A stretch of DNA of 8,807 bases, from assembly GCA_937129505.1 (NCBI GenBank), contig CAKZNJ010000369.1, forward strand, positions 1 through 8,807, in the 5' to 3' direction. Under the pieces are notes generated by a model. That model saw only the letters and a program-made list of their open reading frames with translations. It was not told where the DNA came from and ran no database searches. Positions 1 to 5,850 of this stretch are shown piece by piece. Position numbers and translations under genes: made by a program. The DNA is from an uncultured Anaerolineae bacterium. GTDB taxonomy: Bacteria > Chloroflexota > Anaerolineae > Anaerolineales > UBA4823. Positions within the stretch are counted from its first letter, which is position 1. Every line of letters begins with the position of its first letter.

Positions 1-1
1 A

Positions 2-121
2 GCCAACCGCCCCCTAAGCGAAATCGAATGGTTGAACCGTGATTACTATCGCGGTCGCTTTGCCAGCAAGGTAGGTGGCGAGATCATTTATAACTGGGAA
101 GAGAAAAAGGTATTCGAATGA
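2..121 (+). CDS. C-terminal tail of an unidentified protein (5' end outside window)
   Basis: An open frame enters from the left edge and gives 39 residues before a TGA at 119-121. The peptide is hydrophilic and rich in aromatic and charged residues (it contains IEWLNRDYYRGRF and ends YNWEEKKVFE). I do not recognise the family from this tail. The stop overlaps the start of the next gene as ATGA (118-121), the usual sign of translational coupling, so this is very probably the preceding gene of the same operon and part of the same sugar pathway. No membrane segment or catalytic motif can be seen in the piece present. The evidence that it is real is the open frame, the coding-like composition and the ATGA junction. 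Confidence 0.7.
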   Translation, partial: ANRPLSEIEWLNRDYYRGRFASKVGGEIIYNWEEKKVFE

Positions 122-825
122 AAACGCTTGGCGTCATCCCTGCCCGGGGGGGCTCAAAATCAGTTCCCCGAAAAAACATTGCCCTCTTAGGCGGCAAACC
201 TCTGCTAGCTTATACTATCGAAGCAGCTCAAGCCAGCCAACGGTTGACAGACTATGTGGTCTCGTCAGAAGATGATGAGATTCTGCGAATCGCCCGTCAA
301 TACGGTGCACCAACTCCTTTCGTGCGCCCCGCAGAACTCTCCACAGACGAAGCCCCAAGCTTGCCGGTCGTACAACATGCCGTGAGCGAGATGGAACATC
401 TGAAAGGCGTGGTCTATGACATCGTGGTTTTGCTTCAACCCACCACACCTTTTCGCCTAGCACAAGATATTGACGCCGCCATTGACAAACTAATTACAAC
501 CCAAGCCGACTCGGTGATCAGCGTTTGCGATGTCGGCGCTTACCACCCTGCCCGCATGAGATGGATCGTTGACGATCAATTGGTCGAATTGCCGATTCGC
601 GAACAAAAAGAACTTCAACGTCGCCAAGACTTGCCCCCCGTCTACATTCGCAACGGCGCCATCTATGCAGTACGCCGCGATGTTGTCATGTTACAGAACA
701 GCATGGTGGGAAAGATCTCCCGTCCTTATCTCATGCCTGAAGAACGATCTGTCAATATCGACAGCCAACTTGATTTTCTCTTGGCTGAAATCCTCATCCA
801 GCGCCAATCTTCCTCCCTTTCCTAA
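118..825 (+). CDS. NeuA-type acylneuraminate cytidylyltransferase family protein (first copy)
   Basis: This is a 235-residue enzyme of the CMP-sialic acid synthetase family, which transfers CMP from CTP to an acidic nine-carbon (or eight-carbon) sugar in the cytoplasm. Seen in the sequence: the nucleotide-binding motif IPARGGSKSVPRKN at residues 7-20, SSEDDE at 49-54, LLQPTTPFR at 105-113, YIRNGAIYA at 176-184 and NIDSQLDF at 213-220. The length is normal for a single-domain member. In well-studied NeuA enzymes the last motif is usually D-x-D, with both aspartates helping to bind metal. Here the first position is N213, with D215 kept; many relatives also read NID, so activity is likely retained. 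The start is supported by an AAAAAGG site at 104-110, seven bases upstream. It overlaps the previous gene by ATGA, and the next gene starts 8 bases after its stop. The sugar is unknown. It is clearly different from the second copy at 4761-5531. Confidence 0.93.
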   Translation: MKTLGVIPARGGSKSVPRKNIALLGGKPLLAYTIEAAQASQRLTDYVVSSEDDEILRIARQYGAPTPFVRPAELSTDEAPSLPVVQHAVSEMEHLKGVVYDIVVLLQPTTPFRLAQDIDAAIDKLITTQADSVISVCDVGAYHPARMRWIVDDQLVELPIREQKELQRRQDLPPVYIRNGAIYAVRRDVVMLQNSMVGKISRPYLMPEERSVNIDSQLDFLLAEILIQRQSSSLS

Positions 826-833
826 AGGAATAG

Positions 834-1820
834 ATGGTTGAGTTCCCTGACCTTCGCATTCTGGTTGCAGAACGATCCAGTTTTAGTGAGAAAGGGCTGC
901 AAGCTCTCGAAGCGCTTGCTCCGACTACCGCCTTAGACTTAAGCCAGTCTGAACTGGCAAAAGCAATTTGCGACTATCAAGTATTGTTTGTGCGCTTGGG
1001 CTTGCGGGTGGATGGTGAGGTGATTCAAGCAGCTCCAAACCTACGGGCAATCGCCACCCCTACCACAGGTCTCGACCATATTGACCTCGAGACCACGGCG
1101 CAAAGAAACATCACTGTACTGAGTCTAAAAGGGGAACGCGCCTTCTTAGAAACCGTCTTTAGCACCGCAGAGCATACCTTTGCTTTATTGCTGGCGCTGG
1201 TGCGCCGTATCCCTCAAGCAGTGCAGGCAGTGGAACATTATGAATGGCGGCGCGATCTCTTTCGAGGCAAGGAGTTGAACGGCAAAATATTAGGCATATT
1301 AGGTTATGGCCGCCTGGGAAGCATGGTTGCCCGCTATGGGTATGCTTTTGGTATGCACATCCTCGCCTATGACCCCTATGCAGCCCATTTTGCTGACTTT
1401 GTCCAACCTTGTCAATCGCTTGCCGAGTTGCTTAGCCAAGCGGATATCCTCTCTCTGCATGTCGATTTACGCCCAGAGACAACCGCTCTGATCGACCAAA
1501 GGGCTATCGATCAAATGAAAAAGGGCGCCATCCTTGTCAACACCTCACGTGGAGCAGTTGTCGATGAACAAGCCCTTTTGAAAGCACTGGAGAGCGGCCG
1601 TTTGGCTGGCGCAGCCCTGGATGTCTTGGCTAATGAAGCAGCCATTCGTCCGGGCACTCCTCATCCATTGATCGAGTATGCTCGCACCCATAACAATCTG
1701 ATCATAACCCCGCATATTGGCGGCGCTTCCCAAGAAGCTATCGAAAAAGCCGATCTGTTTCTGATCGAAAAAACGCGCCGCTTCTTCCATAATTTACAAA
1801 AAACTAAACCCACAGCATAG
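834..1820 (+). CDS. D-isomer-specific 2-hydroxyacid dehydrogenase (phosphoglycerate dehydrogenase-like)
   Basis: This is a 328-residue NAD(P)-dependent oxidoreductase that interconverts a D-2-hydroxyacid and a 2-ketoacid. Seen: the Rossmann motif GYGRLG at residues 157-162, with D180 at the end of the next strand (which favours NAD), and the signature VNTSRGAVVDE at 235-245 containing catalytic R239. E268 (DVLANE) and H294 (TPHIGG) complete the Arg-Glu-His active site. Length fits the two-domain family without the C-terminal ACT domain of some SerA enzymes, so regulation by serine is not expected. The start has an AAAGGA site at 824-829 overlapping the previous stop. The gene is packed between a cytidylyltransferase and the PAPS synthase, so a role in the same sugar pathway is more likely than serine synthesis, though that is inference. 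The physiological substrate cannot be read from the sequence. Confidence 0.93.
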   Translation: MVEFPDLRILVAERSSFSEKGLQALEALAPTTALDLSQSELAKAICDYQVLFVRLGLRVDGEVIQAAPNLRAIATPTTGLDHIDLETTAQRNITVLSLKGERAFLETVFSTAEHTFALLLALVRRIPQAVQAVEHYEWRRDLFRGKELNGKILGILGYGRLGSMVARYGYAFGMHILAYDPYAAHFADFVQPCQSLAELLSQADILSLHVDLRPETTALIDQRAIDQMKKGAILVNTSRGAVVDEQALLKALESGRLAGAALDVLANEAAIRPGTPHPLIEYARTHNNLIITPHIGGASQEAIEKADLFLIEKTRRFFHNLQKTKPTA

Positions 1821-1833
1821 AGGAAATGAAAGT

Positions 1834-3633
1834 ATGACAACCAAAAAATCCAAAACGAATCTCATCACTCCCTACGGAGGCAAATTGGTCAACTTGTTGG
1901 TAACTGGTGAAGAACGCCAAGAGTTGATCGCCCGCTCCACTCGCTTGCCATCGGTGAAAATCTCTGCCCGCGCCATGTGCGACTTGGAGTTACTCGCCAC
2001 CGGCGCGTTTTCCCCCTTAGACCGCTTTATGCGAAAAGCGGATTATGAGCGTGTTTTGACCGAAATGAGGTTGACCGATGGCACGCTATTTCCCATCCCG
2101 GTAACTCTGCCGGTGAACGAGTCGGAGTTACCCACCTGGGGCGAAGCCATCACCCTCTGCGACGCCCGCAATAACACCCTGGCTGTGATGCAGATCGAAG
2201 AGGTCTATCACTGGGATCCCTTGCGCGAAGCCCGTTTGGTGCTTGGAACAACCGACCCCCGCCATCCTCTTGTCTCCGAGATGGTCAGTTGGGGCAAGGT
2301 GTATGTCTCTGGCGAGTTAAGGGTGATCGATCTACCCAAATATTATGACTTCGTAGAATTGCGTCGCACCCCCGCTCAAGTACGTCAATTGCTGGAGGAG
2401 ATGGGTTATTCCAATGTTGTGGCATTCCAGACCCGCAACCCGATGCACCGCATCCATGAGGAGCTAACCAAGCGCGCTGCAGAAGAGGTAAACGGCAGTT
2501 TATTGATCCATCCCGTGGTCGGTTTGACCAAACCCGGCGATGTTGACCACTACACCCGTGTGCGCGTCTATCGTGCCCTAGTTGAAAACTACTACGACCC
2601 CAAGCGCACCGTGCTAAGTTTGTTACCCCTTGCCATGCGGATGGCGGGACCGAAGGAAGCTCTCTGGCATGCCATCATTCGACGAAACTACGGCGCAAAC
2701 CATTTCATCATCGGACGAGATCACGCCGGGCCCGGCAACGACAGCCACGGACGGCCGTTCTACGGACCCTACGAAGCCCAAGCGATGCTGGAGCAATATT
2801 CCGAAGAGCTTGGCGTCAAACCGGTCCAATTCAAGGAATTGATCTACCTGCCCGATCAAGATCGCTATGAGGAAGTTAGCAAAATTCCCGAAAATGCGCG
2901 CACCCTCTCCATCTCAGGCACGCAGGTGCGTGAAGAATATTTGGCAAAGGGCAGAGAATTGCCCGAATGGTTTACTCGCAAAGAGACCGCTGAAATCCTG
3001 CAACAGATGTATCCTCCCCGCCATCGCCAAGGAGTCTGTATCTGGTTCACCGGCTTGAGCGGCGCAGGAAAATCTACCACGGCCGAAATTCTCACCTCTT
3101 TGTTAATGGAGCGCGGGCGTCAGGTAACCTTACTAGATGGCGATGTTGTCCGCACCCATCTTTCCAAGGGGTTGGGCTTCTCTCGCGAAGACCGCGACAC
3201 GAACATTTTGCGCATTGGTTTTGTAGCGGGTGAGATCGCTCGACACGGTGGCACGGTTATCTGCGCTGCCATCAGCCCCTACCGTGCTACTCGCGAAGAA
3301 GTGCGTAAGATGGTGGGAGATGAGCGTTTTATCGAGGTGTTTGTGGATACGCCGATTGAAGTCTGTGAAGCGCGCGACGTCAAGGGGTTATATGCCCGTG
3401 CCCGCCGTGGTCAGATTACTGGCTTTACTGGCGTAGATGATCCCTACGAGCCACCGATCGACCCAGAGATCACCCTCGATACCGTTGCACACAGCGCAGA
3501 GGAAAACGCCCGCTCGATCATTCAATTTCTAGAAGAGCGTGGCTTCTTGTTGCCTGACGGGAACAACCGCAAGGCGGCTGTGGAAGTAAAAACGATCTCT
3601 GATGACGGTCGAGAGCCAACCCAACAGAGCTAA
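1834..3633 (+). CDS. sat/cysC: Bifunctional sulfate adenylyltransferase / adenylylsulfate kinase (PAPS synthase)
   Basis: This 599-residue fusion makes activated sulfate in two steps: ATP sulfurylase forms APS, and APS kinase phosphorylates it to PAPS. The N-terminal half (about 1-390) carries the ATP sulfurylase motifs QTRNPMHRIHE at 199-209 and GRDHAGPG at 294-301. The C-terminal half (about 400-570) is APS kinase, with P-loop GLSGAGKST at 407-415, LDGD at 434-437, SPYR at 481-484 and DVKGLYARA at 515-523. All key kinase residues appear intact, unlike the inactive kinase-like domain of fungal ATP sulfurylases. The order (sulfurylase first) matches the known bifunctional bacterial type such as Aquifex and is opposite to animal PAPS synthases. 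The last 30 or so residues are a variable tail. The start has an AGAGGAAA site at 1819-1826, 13 bases after the previous gene. The setting among sugar-activation genes, with no sulfate-reduction genes, suggests PAPS for sulfating a glycan; that is inference. Confidence 0.96.
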   Translation: MTTKKSKTNLITPYGGKLVNLLVTGEERQELIARSTRLPSVKISARAMCDLELLATGAFSPLDRFMRKADYERVLTEMRLTDGTLFPIPVTLPVNESELPTWGEAITLCDARNNTLAVMQIEEVYHWDPLREARLVLGTTDPRHPLVSEMVSWGKVYVSGELRVIDLPKYYDFVELRRTPAQVRQLLEEMGYSNVVAFQTRNPMHRIHEELTKRAAEEVNGSLLIHPVVGLTKPGDVDHYTRVRVYRALVENYYDPKRTVLSLLPLAMRMAGPKEALWHAIIRRNYGANHFIIGRDHAGPGNDSHGRPFYGPYEAQAMLEQYSEELGVKPVQFKELIYLPDQDRYEEVSKIPENARTLSISGTQVREEYLAKGRELPEWFTRKETAEILQQMYPPRHRQGVCIWFTGLSGAGKSTTAEILTSLLMERGRQVTLLDGDVVRTHLSKGLGFSREDRDTNILRIGFVAGEIARHGGTVICAAISPYRATREEVRKMVGDERFIEVFVDTPIEVCEARDVKGLYARARRGQITGFTGVDDPYEPPIDPEITLDTVAHSAEENARSIIQFLEERGFLLPDGNNRKAAVEVKTISDDGREPTQQS

Positions 3634-3755
3634 CAACTCGTTTGTCCGTATCTTGCTCACCGTCTTACCCAAAACCATAGCGTCGAGTGAAAACTGAGAG
3701 GATAGCCTCCAAGAGTTATAACGAAAATGTGAACGAAAAACATCGCTTCCCCACC

Positions 3756-3782
3756 CCCTTTGACCGCCTGATAGTCAAAGGG
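3756..3782. repeat. Perfect 9-bp inverted repeat (hairpin) in the sat/cysC-SDR gap
   Basis: CCCTTTGAC at 3756-3764 and GTCAAAGGG at 3774-3782 are exact reverse complements around a 9-base loop. No run of T follows on either strand, so it is not a classical rho-independent terminator. It is the only clear structure in the 246-bp gap 3634-3879, the first sizeable gap in an otherwise compact operon. It could be an mRNA stabilising or attenuating hairpin, an operator, or a weak terminator. I see no gene in the gap and no convincing promoter. Confidence 0.6.
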
Positions 3783-3866
3783 CGATTAAGAGTGCTGGTT
3801 TTGTCGTTTGCGTTGCAGAAAAAGTGACTCAAGAATAATCTCCGAGCGCTCAGCGGATGAATGCGC

Positions 3867-3874
3867 AAGAAGGA
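3867..3874 (+). promoter_or_regulatory. Ribosome binding site that fixes the SDR start at 3880
   Basis: AAGAAGGA ends five bases before ATG 3880. The frame is open upstream to a TTG at 3808, but the extra 24 residues look nothing like an SDR N-terminus and the TTG lacks a comparable site, so 3880 is preferred. Confidence 0.75.
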
Positions 3875-3879
3875 TTCCC

Positions 3880-4707
3880 ATGGAAAAATACGCAGCCATT
3901 TTCGAACAATTTAAACTTGATAACCGCGTCGCGATCGTAACTGGCGGCGCGGGTTTGCTGGGCAAAGAGTTCTGTTTCACCCTCGCTGCCGCAGGAGCCA
4001 AGGTGGTGATAGCCGACCTGAACGAAAAAGGCGCTCATGCTGTCGCTGCTGAGCTAAAAACAGAGGGATTGGAAGCGTTACCCCTTCTGACGGATGTCAC
4101 TTCGCCCGTCTCGGTGCGCCAGTTGGTCGAGCAAACGCTCACCGCTTTCGGGAGGTTAGATATCTTGGTCAACAGCGCCGCCCTTGACCCCAAGTTCGAC
4201 CCCCAGCACAGCGGCGACTCCACCACCTTCGAAGATTATCCTCTCGAATACTGGAACCAAGCGCTGGCGGTCAATCTAACGGGAGTTTTCCTCTGCTGTC
4301 AGGCAGCGATACCCCCGATGGTCAAGCAGGGCAAAGGGGTGATTATCAACCTATCTTCGATCTATGGGATCACAGCTCCGGATCAGCGCCTCTACCGCCA
4401 GCAAGGCAAACCGCCACAGTACAAACCTGCCTACTATCCGGTGACCAAAGCCGGCATCTTAGGGCTAACCGCGTATCTCGCCGCGGCTTATGGCGAAAAG
4501 AATATCCGCGTAAACGCCTTGAGTCCTGGCGGTGTTTACAATCACCACGACGAGGAGTTTGTCCGCTCTTACTCCGCCCGCACCATGTTAAGGCGCATGG
4601 CAAACAAAGACGATCTGAACGGCGCCTTGCTCTTCTTAGCATCGGATGCCTCCGCTTATATGACGGGAGCCAATTTGATCGTCGATGGCGGCTGGAGCGC
4701 TTGGTAA
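3880..4707 (+). CDS. PtmA-like short-chain dehydrogenase/reductase
   Basis: This is a 275-residue classical SDR oxidoreductase using NAD(P). Seen: cofactor motif TGGAGLLG at residues 21-28, an acidic residue at the end of the second strand (IAD, D46), VNSAA at 97-101 in place of the usual NNAG, catalytic serine in INLSSIYG (S159/S160), the Y186-x3-K190 pair, SPGG at 215-218 and DGGWSAW at the C-terminus. The stretch IYGITAPDQRLY at 161-172 and the DGGW end closely recall, from memory, the PtmA proteins of Campylobacter flagellin-glycan loci, which belong to the legionaminic-acid-related pathway. The neighbour 53 bases downstream is a NeuA-type cytidylyltransferase, the same pairing as ptmA-ptmB, which strengthens the call. 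The likely role is to oxidise or reduce a hydroxyl or keto group of a nonulosonic acid or its precursor. The exact substrate is unknown. Confidence 0.92.
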   Translation: MEKYAAIFEQFKLDNRVAIVTGGAGLLGKEFCFTLAAAGAKVVIADLNEKGAHAVAAELKTEGLEALPLLTDVTSPVSVRQLVEQTLTAFGRLDILVNSAALDPKFDPQHSGDSTTFEDYPLEYWNQALAVNLTGVFLCCQAAIPPMVKQGKGVIINLSSIYGITAPDQRLYRQQGKPPQYKPAYYPVTKAGILGLTAYLAAAYGEKNIRVNALSPGGVYNHHDEEFVRSYSARTMLRRMANKDDLNGALLFLASDASAYMTGANLIVDGGWSAW

Positions 4708-4750
4708 GCACGATTCCCCCGTAGCCCCTTATGTCCTTCAATTGAGCAAT

Positions 4751-4755
4751 GGGAG
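4751..4755 (+). promoter_or_regulatory. Ribosome binding site that fixes the second cytidylyltransferase start at 4761
   Basis: GGGAG lies five bases before ATG 4761. An in-frame ATG at 4749 would add four residues (MGVE), but this site would then fall inside its coding sequence and nothing like a Shine-Dalgarno precedes it, so 4761 is the better start. Confidence 0.65.
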
Positions 4756-4760
4756 TTGAG

Positions 4761-5531
4761 ATGGAACATCAAACCGAAGTTTTGGCGCTTATACCCGCCC
4801 GAGGCGGGTCGAAGAGTATCCCGCGCAAAAACATCCGCCCTTTCTACGGACATCCGCTGATCGCTTACAGCATTGCTGCCGGCCTAGCAGCCGAAACGGT
4901 GACGCGCGTGATCGTCTCTACAGACGATGAAGAAATTGCGGCGATTGCCCGTCAATATGGCGCAGAAGTGCCCTTTTTACGACCTGCTGAGTTCGCCCAA
5001 GATGACACACCCGACCTGCCAGTTTTCCAGCACGCTCTGCAATGGCTCGCCGAAAACGAACGCTATCACCCCCAAATTGTGGTGCAACTGCGCCCCACTT
5101 CGCCGCTGCGCCGGGTTGAGCATATCGATCACGCCGTGTATAAATTGTTACTTCAGCCACAGGCAGATTCGGTGCGAACAGTGATCGAACCCTTCCAAAA
5201 TCCCTATAAGATGTGGACAATCGACGCTTCAGGATTTCTACGCCCTCTCTTGCAGAGCGGCTTGCCCGAAGCCTATAACCTGCCCCGCCAAGCCCTGCCC
5301 CAAGTGTACTGGCAGACTGGCTATGTAGACGTAATGTGGAGCGATACAATTCTAGAAAAACATTCAATGAGCGGGGAGCATATCTTGCCCTTAATCATGC
5401 CCTCTTCTGAGTGGATCGATATAGACTCAGAAGATGACTGGCAACGTGCCGAACGTTTGTTGGCGAATGGTGAAATCTCGTGGGACGAGCTGGGTTTTGC
5501 CCCCGATCGATATCTTCACTTGAATTGGTGA
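4761..5531 (+). CDS. NeuA/PtmB-type acylneuraminate cytidylyltransferase family protein (second copy)
   Basis: This is a second CMP-sugar synthetase, 256 residues from the chosen start. Seen: IPARGGSKSIPRKN at residues 11-24, STDDEEIA at 53-60, QLRPTSPLR at 109-117, NPYKMW at 147-152, PRQALPQVYWQTGYVDV at 175-191 and IDIDSEDD at 219-226. D220 and D222 keep both aspartates of the metal motif, where the first copy has N and D. The C-terminus extends about 30 residues past that motif (WDELGF...YLHLNW). The two copies share the family motifs but differ widely in the sugar-binding middle part, so they probably activate different sugars rather than being a recent duplication. It follows the PtmA-like SDR by 53 bases, like ptmB after ptmA. 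No strong terminator directly follows the stop; a short GCCCT/AGGGC hairpin lies at 5534-5551. Confidence 0.94.
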   Translation: MEHQTEVLALIPARGGSKSIPRKNIRPFYGHPLIAYSIAAGLAAETVTRVIVSTDDEEIAAIARQYGAEVPFLRPAEFAQDDTPDLPVFQHALQWLAENERYHPQIVVQLRPTSPLRRVEHIDHAVYKLLLQPQADSVRTVIEPFQNPYKMWTIDASGFLRPLLQSGLPEAYNLPRQALPQVYWQTGYVDVMWSDTILEKHSMSGEHILPLIMPSSEWIDIDSEDDWQRAERLLANGEISWDELGFAPDRYLHLNW

Positions 5532-5741
5532 TTGCCCTCGAACAATAGGGCTGGAAATCTGGTTCGGATTGTCGTTCATGAGGAAATCCACGCTCGATCC
5601 AGTTAATCGTCGGGAGTTTCTCATCATCCGTGTTCTCGCTGAAACGAAAGGTGAGAATCACCTCCTTCCGTAGAGGCGAACTGGCGATGATACTCTCTCT
5701 GGGCGCATCATTCAGTTTCTCATTGCACTATTCACCCAACT

Positions 5742-5774
5742 TGCCCTCGTTAAGAAAGTTAAGGGCACTTTTTT
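5742..5774 (+). terminator. Rho-independent terminator
   Basis: TGCCCT (5742-5747) pairs with AGGGCA (5762-5767). The stem can extend by TAA/TTA after a small bulge on the left arm, around a GAAAG loop, and is followed after one C by six T (5769-5774). It probably ends transcription of the upstream genes, so the NeuB fusion would need its own promoter between here and 5850. Confidence 0.75.
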
Positions 5775-5814
5775 CAGTTTAAGAAACCCTAACCCCGTTT
5801 CGCAAAATGATCAG

Positions 5815-5820
5815 TACAAT
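5815..5820 (+). promoter_or_regulatory. Possible -10 element for the NeuB fusion gene
   Basis: TACAAT lies 31 bases before the ATG and just after a terminator, where a promoter is expected. No good -35 box is seen at the usual spacing, so this is a weak call based mainly on position. Confidence 0.25.
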
Positions 5821-5850
5821 TTAGAAAGAGTAAACCAATAGGAGAAACCT

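Larger units (their letters stand above)
5532..5850. other. Intergenic region between the second cytidylyltransferase and the NeuB fusion
   Basis: This 319-base gap holds a weak hairpin just after the stop (GCCCT 5534-5538, AGGGC 5547-5551, no T run), a good terminator at 5742-5774 and the ribosome binding site of the next gene (AGGAGA 5840-5845). TTGCCCTCG occurs twice, at 5533-5541 as TTGCCCTCG(A) and at 5741-5749, each as the left arm of a hairpin. On the - strand an open frame covers about 5395-5720, but it overlaps the upstream gene, has no well-placed start and matches no family I know, so no gene is called. Confidence 0.6.

Noticed and set aside
3756..3782. Hairpin after sat/cysC as a rho-independent terminator
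   Set aside because: No T tract follows the stem on either strand.
3808..3879. Longer N-terminus for the SDR from TTG 3808
   Set aside because: The extra residues do not resemble the family, and the ATG at 3880 has a well-placed AAGAAGGA site.
4370..4741. A 123-residue open frame on the - strand inside the SDR gene
   Set aside because: It lies wholly opposite a clear SDR coding sequence, is very arginine-rich and shows no motif, as expected of an antisense shadow.
5656..5667. ATCACCTCCTT on the + strand, identical to the 3' end of 16S rRNA (anti-Shine-Dalgarno), a possible rRNA fragment
   Set aside because: The match is only about 11 bases and the conserved 16S sequence that should precede it is absent, so chance is the simplest explanation.
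5395..5720. Open frame on the - strand overlapping the end of the second cytidylyltransferase, with an AAGGAGG just before a GTG at 5661
   Set aside because: The Shine-Dalgarno runs straight into the GTG with no spacing, the frame overlaps a solid gene on the other strand, and the product matches no family I know.
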